Assembly: GCA_046712825.1 (NCBI GenBank)
Contig: JBKKCR010000018.1
Span: 1-14,100 of the forward strand
DNA: 14,100 nucleotides
Direction: 5' to 3'
From: DATFGK01 sp046712825
GTDB taxonomy: Bacteria > Actinomycetota > AC-67
Under the pieces are notes generated by a model. It saw nothing but the letters and a program-made list of their open reading frames with translations. It had not been told where the DNA came from and did not search any database. Below are positions 1-9,193 of this stretch, in pieces. The position numbers and the translations under genes are program-made. Positions within the stretch are counted from its first letter, which is position 1. The number at the start of each line of letters is the position of its first letter.

Positions 1-12
1 GTTGAAAGACGT

Positions 13-19
13 GGGAGGT
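13..19 (+). promoter_or_regulatory. Ribosome binding site that decides the clpB start
   Basis: The purine-rich GGGAGGT lies only 2 bases before the first in-frame ATG (22) but 8 bases before the second ATG (28). Normal spacing and the family's usual N-terminus (a short leader, then a FT-K-QEA pattern) favour the ATG at 28. Confidence 0.7.
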
Positions 20-27
20 AGATGCCC

Positions 28-2616
<2,589 letters not shown>

Positions 2617-2634
2617 TGCGGGCCACCGCTCGCA

Positions 2635-2664
2635 CGTACGGCTTCCGCACGACTCTTGTTCTTC
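2635..2664 (+). terminator. Weak terminator-like hairpin after clpB
   Basis: Arms CGTACGG (2635-2641) and CCGCACG (2645-2651) pair with one A-C mismatch around a 3-base loop, followed by the pyrimidine-rich ACTCTTGTTCTTC. It is imperfect, so read-through into the cyclase gene is possible. Confidence 0.3.
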
Positions 2665-2671
2665 GTGGGGC

Positions 2672-2677
2672 TAGGCT
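2672..2677 (+). promoter_or_regulatory. Possible -10 element (TAGGCT) for a leaderless cyclase mRNA
   Basis: TAGGCT fits the TAnnnT pattern and ends 6 bases before the ATG at 2684, where transcription would begin at or next to the start codon. No convincing ribosome binding site precedes this ATG, which agrees with the leaderless mRNAs common in Actinomycetota. I see no good -35 box. Confidence 0.35.
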
Positions 2678-2683
2678 TCTTGC

Positions 2684-5600
2684 ATGATCACGGTTTGTTC
2701 GCGGTGTGGGGCGGAGCTTCCTGAGGAGGCCCGGTTCTGTCCGCGGTGCGGGGCGCCCACCGAGGTGCCCCTGTCGGCCGAGCGCAAGGTCGTCAGCGTT
2801 CTCTTCGCCGACCTGACCGACTCGACCAAGATCGCCGCGTCGATCGATCCGGAGCGGTTCCGTGAGCTTCAAGGGGCGTTCTATCGGGAGGCTTCGGAGC
2901 GGATCGGCTCGTTGCGCGGCCGCACCGAGAAGTTCGTCGGCGACTCGGTCATGGCCATCTTCGGCGTGCCGTACTCGCACGACGACGACGCGCTGCGCGC
3001 GGTTCGCGCGGGAATCGAGATCCGCGACCGCATGGCCCGGCTCGGCGAGGAGCTCGGGCTGCCCGCGCCGCTCCGGGTGCGGATCGGGATCAACTCGGGA
3101 CCGGTCGTCGTCGGTTCGGGGCCCGCGGATCAGTTCCTCGCGTCGGGAGCGGCGGTCAACCTCGCGGCGCGCTTGCAGCAGGCGGCCGAGCCCGGTGAGA
3201 TCCTCGCCGGCGAGACGACCCGGCAGCTGACGCGCACCGCCGTCTCGTTCGGCGAGTCGCGAACGGTCGTCGCCAAGGGGTTCGACGAGCCGCTGACGAC
3301 GTGGCCGGTCGATTCGCTTTCGTTCCGATCCTCGCGCCGCACGATCCCGATCGTCGGGCGTCACCGCGAGCTGACGCTGCTGCGCGAGACGCTGGCGCGA
3401 GCGCGTGAAACCTCGCGTATGCATCTCATCACGGTGCTCGGAGAGCCCGGCATCGGGAAGTCGCGGCTCGTCGAGGAGCTGCTGTCTTCGCTCGACGAGG
3501 ACGTCACCGTTCTGCGCGGCCGCGCCGGACGGTTCGAGGAGGATGCGCTCTTCCCTTCGGTCGGCGAGATGCTCCGGAACGAGATCGGCGCGGATGCGAC
3601 CGACCCGCCCGACACCGTTCTGCAGCGCCTCCACGCGCGTGTCGACGAGGTGTGTCTGCGCGAAGCCGAGCAGGAGACGACCGACCGGTTGGCGCTGGCC
3701 CTCGGCATCGGGACCGATCGCGGCGCACAGCGTCCGTACCAGCTCGCCGAGGTGCGCGCCGGACTGGTCGCGTACCTCACCGGGCTGACGCGCTCGGGCG
3801 GGCCGGTCGTCGTCGCGTTCGAGGATCTCGAGCTGGCGCCGGCAGATCTGCTCGAGCTGATCGAGCAGGTGGGCGTGCGCGGGCGTCGCCTTCCGGTCGT
3901 CATCGTGTGCGCGGGACGCGACGAGATGCTCCATACGTTCCCCGGATGGCCGGGCGCCGTGACCGATGCCATCACGCTCCGGCTCGAGCCGCTGTCCGAG
4001 GATGACGCGATCGAGCTCGCGCGCGCGTCGGGCGGGCCGCTCGCCGGCGAGACCGCCGAGCGTGTCGCGCGGCACGCCGGCGGCAACCCGTTCTTCATCG
4101 TGGAGACCACCGGCATGCTCCTGCACGAGCGCAACGAGGAACCGGCCGCCGTAGCGCCGCCGCTCCCGGCAACGGTGCATGCAGTGGTGGCCGCGCGCAT
4201 CGACCACCTGGATGCGCGCTCGCGCGACGTCGTCCGGAAGGCGTCGGTGTTCCCGCGGTCGAGCTTCTTCGCGACCGACCTCGCGATCGTCGTCGAGGCG
4301 TCCGATGAGGCGCTCGCGCGACTCGAGGACGAAGAGCTGTTCGTGCGCGACCAGGAGCGTCCCGAGATGTGGCGCTTCAAGCACGACGTCGTTCGCGACG
4401 TCGCGTACGATTCGCTCGCCAAACGCGAGCGGCTCCAGCTCCACCTGGCCGTGGCCGAACGCCTCGAGTCGGAGGGACGGTACCCGGCCGGGGTCGCGCA
4501 TCATCTCGAGCTGGCCGCCCACGCGTCGGTCGACCTCGATCCGTCGGATCGCTCGATCGCCGAGCGTGCCGTCGACGCGCTGCAGCGCTCGGGCGATATC
4601 GCGCGACGGCGGATGGAGTCTCGCACGGCCGTCGACCGGTACGAGCGCGCGCTGGCGCTCGCCGGGCCCGAGGAACAGTGGAGCGCGCGCGAAGCTCAGG
4701 TGCTCTGCGGCATCGGGGAGGCTCGCTACTGGCTCGGTGAATTCCCCGAGTCGCGTACGACGCTGGAGCGTGCCCTGATGTTCGGGCCCGAAGACAACTG
4801 GGTTCTGTGCTTCGCGCATCGGTTCATCGGCGACATCGCGCTCAACATCGAAGGCGAGATCCGACGCGCGGAGGAGCATTTCGCGCTGGCGCTCGACGCG
4901 GCGCGTCGGCTCGACGAACCCAGCCGCCCGTACGCGCTCGCCCGGACGCTTCTGATCGCGGCGTGGGCGCCGTACCACGCCCGCAACGACCTCGCGAAAG
5001 CGAAGGAGATGTTCCAGGAAGCGCTCGACGTGGGGACCGCCAATCCCGAAGGCGATCCATGGGCGATCGCGCGGGCGCTCACGTTCCTCGCCAGCATCAC
5101 CTCGTCACTCGAGAACGAGGCGGCCACCCTCCCGTACATCGAGCGGGCCCTCGAGATCGGGCGGTCGATGAAGGATCCGTTCACGACCGCCGTCGCGCAG
5201 CACAAGCTCGGCGCTGCGCTCGGGATCATGGGACGGATCGACGAGGCGATCCCGAACCTCGAGACCGCGGCGGCAACGCTGGCCGACATCGACGCGCGCT
5301 GGGAAACCGCGAGCGTGCTCGCCGACCTGGGCGAGATCCTGCGCCACTTCGACCGGCCGCGGGAGGCCGAGGCGCCGCTCCGTGAGGCGCTCGCGATCAC
5401 GCGCGAGCTCGGCGACCGGCAACTGGTCGGATGGATCGCGGCCGAGCTCGCACGGACGCTTCGGATGCTCGGGCGGAGCGACGAAGCGCGGACGATCCTC
5501 AGCGAGTCTGCGACGCTCGTCGACATGTACGCGGAATCGTCGGCGCTCAAGGCGAAGGCTTTGATGGCGGTCGACGACGGCGACGAGAAGACGGCGCGCG

Positions 5601-5800
5601 CAACGATGGATCATGCGCTCGAGCTCGCGCGTGCCAAGGGCGTGGAGAACTCGCTCGCTCGGATGGTGTGGTTCGCGGGACGCTTGCTCGGGCCCGAGGC
5701 CGTCGGCGGAACCGAAGCGCTCGCGGATGCCCGCGCCCGCCTCGAGGAAGCCGGCTGGGTGATGTTCCTGGTCGACGCGGATCTGCCGCAGACGATCTGA
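2684..5800 (+). CDS. Zinc-ribbon / class III nucleotide cyclase / ATPase / TPR regulator
   Basis: Large cytosolic signalling protein of the cyclase-AAA-TPR family. An N-terminal zinc ribbon has paired CxxC knuckles (C5/C8, C19/C22). The class III cyclase domain (about 30-190) keeps both metal aspartates (D43 in FADLTDST, D87 in KFVGDSV), substrate lysine K83 and the transition-state pair N159/R163. The other purine-specifying position, three residues before G155, is Leu152 rather than Asp or Thr. An ATPase module follows, with Walker A GEPGIGKS (253-260) and a less typical Walker B ending E380-D381. The rest, about 600-1020, is alanine-rich paired helices consistent with TPRs. No membrane segment is seen. 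Family members are thought to couple ligand or protein sensing to cyclase or transcriptional output. Domain assignment is strong; cyclase activity and substrate are uncertain. The short 67 bp gap to clpB allows co-transcription. Confidence 0.9.
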   Translation: MITVCSRCGAELPEEARFCPRCGAPTEVPLSAERKVVSVLFADLTDSTKIAASIDPERFRELQGAFYREASERIGSLRGRTEKFVGDSVMAIFGVPYSHDDDALRAVRAGIEIRDRMARLGEELGLPAPLRVRIGINSGPVVVGSGPADQFLASGAAVNLAARLQQAAEPGEILAGETTRQLTRTAVSFGESRTVVAKGFDEPLTTWPVDSLSFRSSRRTIPIVGRHRELTLLRETLARARETSRMHLITVLGEPGIGKSRLVEELLSSLDEDVTVLRGRAGRFEEDALFPSVGEMLRNEIGADATDPPDTVLQRLHARVDEVCLREAEQETTDRLALALGIGTDRGAQRPYQLAEVRAGLVAYLTGLTRSGGPVVVAFEDLELAPADLLELIEQVGVRGRRLPVVIVCAGRDEMLHTFPGWPGAVTDAITLRLEPLSEDDAIELARASGGPLAGETAERVARHAGGNPFFIVETTGMLLHERNEEPAAVAPPLPATVHAVVAARIDHLDARSRDVVRKASVFPRSSFFATDLAIVVEASDEALARLEDEELFVRDQERPEMWRFKHDVVRDVAYDSLAKRERLQLHLAVAERLESEGRYPAGVAHHLELAAHASVDLDPSDRSIAERAVDALQRSGDIARRRMESRTAVDRYERALALAGPEEQWSAREAQVLCGIGEARYWLGEFPESRTTLERALMFGPEDNWVLCFAHRFIGDIALNIEGEIRRAEEHFALALDAARRLDEPSRPYALARTLLIAAWAPYHARNDLAKAKEMFQEALDVGTANPEGDPWAIARALTFLASITSSLENEAATLPYIERALEIGRSMKDPFTTAVAQHKLGAALGIMGRIDEAIPNLETAAATLADIDARWETASVLADLGEILRHFDRPREAEAPLREALAITRELGDRQLVGWIAAELARTLRMLGRSDEARTILSESATLVDMYAESSALKAKALMAVDDGDEKTARATMDHALELARAKGVENSLARMVWFAGRLLGPEAVGGTEALADARARLEEAGWVMFLVDADLPQTI

Positions 5801-5830
5801 GCTTGCCTTCTATCGCTTTATCCGATGCCG

Positions 5831-5839
5831 TGCTAGGCT
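5831..5839 (+). promoter_or_regulatory. Candidate extended -10 promoter for the cold shock gene
   Basis: TGCTAGGCT matches the extended -10 form TGnTAnnnT. Initiation about 7 bases downstream would give the csp mRNA a leader of roughly 135-140 nt, similar to the long leaders of known cold shock mRNAs. No clear -35 box is visible, which is tolerable for an extended -10 promoter. Confidence 0.45.
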
Positions 5840-5876
5840 ATCGCCCGAGTTCGAGGTTTCGCGTCAAAGGTGTGTA

Positions 5877-5910
5877 GCCGCGGTCTCCTGCCGCGGCCGT
5901 TCCTTTTTCC
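5877..5910 (+). terminator. Perfect hairpin plus T-rich tract upstream of csp (terminator or attenuator)
   Basis: Arms GCCGCGG (5877-5883) and CCGCGGC (5891-5897) pair perfectly around a 7-base loop and are followed by CGTTCCTTTTTCC. This has the shape of an intrinsic terminator. It may end the cyclase transcript, or, if transcription starts near 5846, act as an attenuator within the csp leader. Confidence 0.55.
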
Positions 5911-5970
5911 GGACCCATTCTCACGACTCCTACAACTCGGAGCCGGATCTTTTGCGCCGAAGGGCGCCGG

Positions 5971-5978
5971 AAGGAGGT
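5971..5978 (+). promoter_or_regulatory. Strong ribosome binding site fixing the csp start
   Basis: AAGGAGGT ends 5 bases before the ATG at 5984. It rules out longer in-frame starts back to the GTG at 5870 and gives the standard cold shock protein N-terminus. Confidence 0.85.
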
Positions 5979-5983
5979 ACGAC

Positions 5984-6184
5984 ATGCGCGGAACCGTCAA
6001 ATGGTTCAGCGACGAGAAAGGCTTCGGCTTCATCTCCCGTGAGGGAGGAGACGACGTCTTCGTTCATCACAGCGGAATCGCTGGTGAGGGATACCGTTCG
6101 CTGAAGGAAGGCCAAGAGGTCGAGTTCGAGGTAACACAGGGCCAGAAGGGCCCGAACGCCTCGAACGTTCGCCCCGTCGCCTAG
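5984..6184 (+). CDS. cspA: Cold shock protein (CspA family)
   Basis: A 66-residue single cold-shock domain, the usual length for bacterial Csp proteins. It is a five-stranded OB-fold RNA/ssDNA-binding protein that melts mRNA secondary structure in the cytoplasm. The family pattern begins MRGTVKWFSDEKGFGFI; RNP1 is KGFGFI (12-17) and RNP2 is VFVHH (25-29), with W7, F14, F16, F26 and H28 forming the nucleic-acid face. The start is set by a strong ribosome binding site 5 bases upstream. It is preceded by an untranslated stretch of about 180 bp with a candidate promoter and hairpin, and followed 10 bases after the stop by a second strong hairpin. Cold induction is plausible from the family and the long leader but is not shown by sequence; many family members are constitutive. 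The symbol is given by family only. Confidence 0.96.
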   Translation: MRGTVKWFSDEKGFGFISREGGDDVFVHHSGIAGEGYRSLKEGQEVEFEVTQGQKGPNASNVRPVA

Positions 6185-6194
6185 CAAAGAAGTT

Positions 6195-6221
6195 GAGGGG
6201 CCGCGCACCGCGCGGCCCCTC
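6195..6221 (+). terminator. Very stable hairpin after csp
   Basis: Arms GAGGGGCCGCGC (6195-6206) and GCGCGGCCCCTC (6210-6221) are perfectly complementary over 12 bp with a 3-base loop. Only a mixed pyrimidine-rich tail follows, with no T run, so termination may be partial and allow some read-through into the desaturase. Confidence 0.65.
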
Positions 6222-6271
6222 TCCATTCACTCATGCTTCTCGCGTCTCCCGGGGGGGACATCCGAGGACTT

Positions 6272-6276
6272 GGAGG
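6272..6276 (+). promoter_or_regulatory. Ribosome binding site fixing the desaturase start
   Basis: GGAGG ends 6 bases before the ATG at 6283. The same frame is open upstream to 6193, but that extension runs through the csp terminator and lacks homology-like features, so the shorter start is preferred. Confidence 0.75.
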
Positions 6277-6282
6277 TCCCTC

Positions 6283-7230
6283 ATGGCCGTTCAACTTCTA
6301 GAGAAGCCCCTCGAACCCACACGCGGCATCGTCCGGCTCGACGCGCGCCAGCTCCGCATCCAACGTCGCATCACCCTCGTTCTCACCGTCCTCCCGCCGG
6401 TCGCCGTCATCGCGGCGATCGTTTCCCTTTGGGGGACCGGGATCACGCTCACCGACTTCGGCATCATGCTTGCGTTCTATCTGTTCACCGGGTTTGGCAT
6501 CACCCTCGGATACCACCGGCTCTTCACGCATCGAAGTTTCCGCGCGGTGAAGCCGCTGCGCGTGACGCTCGCGATCGCCGGCTCCATGGCCGTCGAAGGC
6601 TCCATCATCGCGTGGGTCGCGACACACCGACGGCACCACGCGTACGCCGATCAGCACGGTGATCCGCATTCGCCTCACCTCGCGCAGGCTGGGGGGCTGC
6701 GCGGTGTGATCCTCGGCCTCGCGCACGCGCATATCGGCTGGCTGTTCTCCTCCGAGAACTCCGACCGGAACGAGTGGGCGCCCGATCTGGTTGCCGAGCC
6801 CGCGATCGCGAAGGTCGACCGCCACTTCGGGACCCTCACGCTCGCGACGTTCCTCCTCCCCGCTCTCGTCGGGCTCGCCCTGACCGGGAGCTTCTGGGGG
6901 ATGGTGACCGCGTTCCTGTGGGGCTCGCTGGTGCGCATCTTCTTCCTCCACCACGTGACGTGGAGCATCAACTCGATCTGCCACTTCTACGGGCGCGAGG
7001 CGTACCAGGTTCGCGACGAGAGCCGGAACGTCTGGCCGCTCTCGATCCCGTCGTTCGGCGAGTCGTGGCACAACAACCACCACGCGTTCCCGTGGTCGGC
7101 CCGGCTCGGGCTGCGCAAGTGGCAGATCGACCCGGGCTGGTACGTCCTCCAGGCTCTCCAGCTCGTGCGGGCGGTGCGGAACGTGAAGGTTCCGACCCGC
7201 GCGCAGATGCTCGCGAAGCTCAAGCACTAG
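6283..7230 (+). CDS. Membrane fatty acyl (acyl-CoA delta-9 type) desaturase
   Basis: A 315-residue integral-membrane di-iron desaturase that would insert a cis double bond into fatty acyl chains, using O2 and electrons from a separate donor. The three histidine boxes of the stearoyl-CoA desaturase family are intact: H78-RLFT-H83, H115-RR-H118-H119, and H263-NN-H266-H267. H149 and H223-H224 are further possible metal-site histidines. Hydrophobic stretches at about 31-75, 93-113, 185-225 and near 140-155 fit a four-helix bundle with cytosolic histidine boxes. No fused cytochrome b5, ferredoxin or rubredoxin domain is present, so the donor is encoded elsewhere. It lies between two hairpins and 98 bp after csp; both products are textbook cold-response functions. 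Acyl-CoA rather than acyl-lipid substrate is assumed from family resemblance. Confidence 0.93.
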   Translation: MAVQLLEKPLEPTRGIVRLDARQLRIQRRITLVLTVLPPVAVIAAIVSLWGTGITLTDFGIMLAFYLFTGFGITLGYHRLFTHRSFRAVKPLRVTLAIAGSMAVEGSIIAWVATHRRHHAYADQHGDPHSPHLAQAGGLRGVILGLAHAHIGWLFSSENSDRNEWAPDLVAEPAIAKVDRHFGTLTLATFLLPALVGLALTGSFWGMVTAFLWGSLVRIFFLHHVTWSINSICHFYGREAYQVRDESRNVWPLSIPSFGESWHNNHHAFPWSARLGLRKWQIDPGWYVLQALQLVRAVRNVKVPTRAQMLAKLKH

Positions 7231-7247
7231 GCTGATTCGACCGCAAC

Positions 7248-7278
7248 AAGAGGCCGCGCCACGAGCGCGGCCTCTTTT
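7248..7278 (+). terminator. Rho-independent terminator after the desaturase
   Basis: Arms AAGAGGCCGCGC (7248-7259) and GCGCGGCCTCTT (7265-7276) pair perfectly over 12 bp around the loop CACGA and run into TTTT (7275-7278). This is a classic intrinsic terminator 17 bases after the stop codon. Confidence 0.92.
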
Positions 7279-7317
7279 CGTGGGACCCCGTCCGCGGGGG
7301 CGGATGCTGGCACGGTG

Positions 7318-7344
7318 TTGACCTTCCCGGCCCCGTGCTAGAAC
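7318..7344 (+). promoter_or_regulatory. Candidate promoter for the MFS/cNMP gene
   Basis: TTGACC (7318-7323) resembles a -35 box, and TGCTAGAAC (7336-7344) resembles an extended -10 element. The spacer of 15 bases is shorter than ideal. The site sits between the desaturase terminator and the MFS start, where a promoter is required. Confidence 0.45.
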
Positions 7345-7363
7345 CATCTGCGTCAAGGGGGGG

Positions 7364-9193
7364 ATGGTGGAGGCTCACTCGCTGCGGGCCCGCGTCCGGA
7401 ACTCGTTCGACGCGTTCGCCGAGGTCTTCCGCCACCGCGATCTGCGCTACCTCGAGCTCGCGCTCGGGCTGAACGCGTCGGCGGAGAACGCCTACCTCGT
7501 CGCCCTCTCCGTCTACGCCTACGATCAGGGCGGCGCGACCGCGGTCGGCCTCGTCGGGCTCATCCGGATGGTGCCGGCCGGCGTGGCCGGATTGTTCGGT
7601 GCGGTCGTAGCCGATCGATACCGCCGCGAGTGGCTCCTCCGCCTCCTCTACCTCGCGCGCGCGGTGTTCGCCGGGGCGACCGGACTCGCGTTCTTCACCG
7701 GCGCGCCGGTCGCGGTGGTGTTCGCGCTCGCGGCCGTGCTCAACATCCTGGCGGTGCTCCTGCGTCCCGCGTACTGGGCGCTGTTGCCCGATCTCGCGCG
7801 CACGCCCGAGCAGCTCGTCGCCTGCAACGTCGTTGCGGGGATCCTCGAAGGGCTCGCGTGGCTCGCCGGTCCGGCGGTCGCCGCCGTGCTGATCGACGTC
7901 GCCAGCCCGGGCGTCGCATTCCTCGCGGCCGGCGGTGCCCTGCTGGTGGCGGTCGTGTTCTCGGCGCGGGTGAAAGCGGCGCAGGTCGTGCAGCAGAAGC
8001 CGGCCGAGCGCCGGGTGCTGGCGGAGACCCTCGCGGGCGTGCGGACCGTCGCGCGCCACCGCGACGCGCGCCTGCTCTTCGGTTTATTCGGCGCGCAGAC
8101 GATCGTGCGCGGCGCGCTCAACGTGCTCGTCGTCGTGGCCGCGATCGAGCTGCTCGATATGGGCGAGCCGGGCGTTGGGTGGCTCAACTCCGCGTTCGGG
8201 GTCGGCGGGATCGCCGGAGCGATCGGGGCTTTCGCGCTCATCGGACGCCGCCGCCTCGCGCTGCCGGCCGGACTGGGCCTGATCATGTGGGGCGCACCGA
8301 TCGCGCTCGTCGCCCTGATGCCGCATCCCGCGGTAGCTCTGGTTCTGCTTGGTATCCCCGGCGCGGGCAACGCCGTGCTCGACGTGGCGGGGCTGACGAT
8401 GTTGCAACGCATCATCCCGAACCGGGTTCTCGGCCGCGTGTTCGGCGCCTTGGAGGCGCAGGTGTTCGCGACCGTCGGCCTGGGGTCGCTGCTCGCCTCC
8501 GGGCTGATCGCCTGGCTCGGGATCCGGGGGGCGCTGCTCGCCGTCGGCGCGTTGCTGCCGGCGCTGGCGTTGCTGGCGTGGCCGAAGCTGCGCCGGATCG
8601 ACGAGACGACGGTCGTGCCCGAGGCCGAGCTCGCGCTGTTGCGCGGCATCCCCATGTTCGGCGCTCTGCCGGCCGTGGCGCTCGAGCATCTCGCGGCGAA
8701 CATCCATCCGGTGTCGGTGCCGGATGGATCGACCGTGTTCCGTGAGGGCGAGGACGGCGACCAGTTCTACGTCATCACCGAGGGCGAGGTAGTCGTGACG
8801 GTGGGCCGCAGGATCACCGCGCGCCTCGGGCCGGGCGACTACTTCGGCGAGATCGCGCTGCTGCGCGGGATGCCGCGGACGGCGACGGTGACGGCCAAGG
8901 GGGATGTGTCGCTGTGCGCGCTCGCGAGCGAGCCGTTCCTCGCCGCGGTATCGGGCAACACGCTGTCGACCGGCGAGGCCGATCGGGTCGTCACCGAACG
9001 CCTCTCGCGCGTGCCGGACCCGCCGAAGCCGAAGCCGCGCGCGAAGGTCAAGCCGCGCGCCAAGGCGAACGTGCGAGCAAGGGCGACGTCGCGCACCAAG
9101 ACGAAGCCGCCGCCGAAGGTGAAGCCGCGCCCGAACGCAAGGACCAAGACGCGTCCCAAGGCGAAGGCGAGCGCGCGAAGGGTCAGATCGTGA
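7364..9193 (+). CDS. MFS transporter fused to a cyclic-nucleotide-binding domain with a basic C-terminal tail
   Basis: A 609-residue inner-membrane protein in three parts. Residues 1 to about 415 hold roughly 12 hydrophobic helices of major facilitator type, with a motif A-like GAVVADRYRREWLL after helix 2. Residues about 422-545 are a cNMP-binding (CAP/CRP-type) domain: the phosphate-binding cassette reads YFGEIALLRG, with G495, E496 and R505-TAT, the residues that normally grip the cyclic phosphate and ribose. Residues 553-609 are a tail with 12 Lys, 11 Arg and 11 Pro in 57 residues and no acidic residue. The transported substrate cannot be read; the MFS half resembles efflux-type or uncharacterised permeases. 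Ligand binding probably gates transport. The A of ATG directly follows a G run, so GTG at 7367 is an alternative start. The 3' end overlaps the convergent gene by 11 bp. Confidence 0.9.
   Translation: MVEAHSLRARVRNSFDAFAEVFRHRDLRYLELALGLNASAENAYLVALSVYAYDQGGATAVGLVGLIRMVPAGVAGLFGAVVADRYRREWLLRLLYLARAVFAGATGLAFFTGAPVAVVFALAAVLNILAVLLRPAYWALLPDLARTPEQLVACNVVAGILEGLAWLAGPAVAAVLIDVASPGVAFLAAGGALLVAVVFSARVKAAQVVQQKPAERRVLAETLAGVRTVARHRDARLLFGLFGAQTIVRGALNVLVVVAAIELLDMGEPGVGWLNSAFGVGGIAGAIGAFALIGRRRLALPAGLGLIMWGAPIALVALMPHPAVALVLLGIPGAGNAVLDVAGLTMLQRIIPNRVLGRVFGALEAQVFATVGLGSLLASGLIAWLGIRGALLAVGALLPALALLAWPKLRRIDETTVVPEAELALLRGIPMFGALPAVALEHLAANIHPVSVPDGSTVFREGEDGDQFYVITEGEVVVTVGRRITARLGPGDYFGEIALLRGMPRTATVTAKGDVSLCALASEPFLAAVSGNTLSTGEADRVVTERLSRVPDPPKPKPRAKVKPRAKANVRARATSRTKTKPPPKVKPRPNARTKTRPKAKASARRVRS
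9020..9190 (+). repeat. Low-complexity Lys/Arg/Pro coding segment
   Basis: This segment encodes residues 553-609 of the MFS/cNMP protein as irregular repeats of units such as KPRAK, RTKTK and KPRP. The DNA shows matching near-repeats built on AAG, CCG and CGC codons (for example AAGCCGCGCGC at two nearby places), suggesting growth by slippage. Confidence 0.75.

Noticed and set aside
5870..5983. An N-terminal extension of the cold shock protein from GTG at 5870
   Set aside because: It crosses the hairpin and the ribosome binding site, and would add 38 residues absent from the family.
6298..7356. A 352-codon - strand open frame opposite the desaturase
   Set aside because: The + strand frame has all three histidine boxes and a ribosome binding site; the antisense product has no family features.
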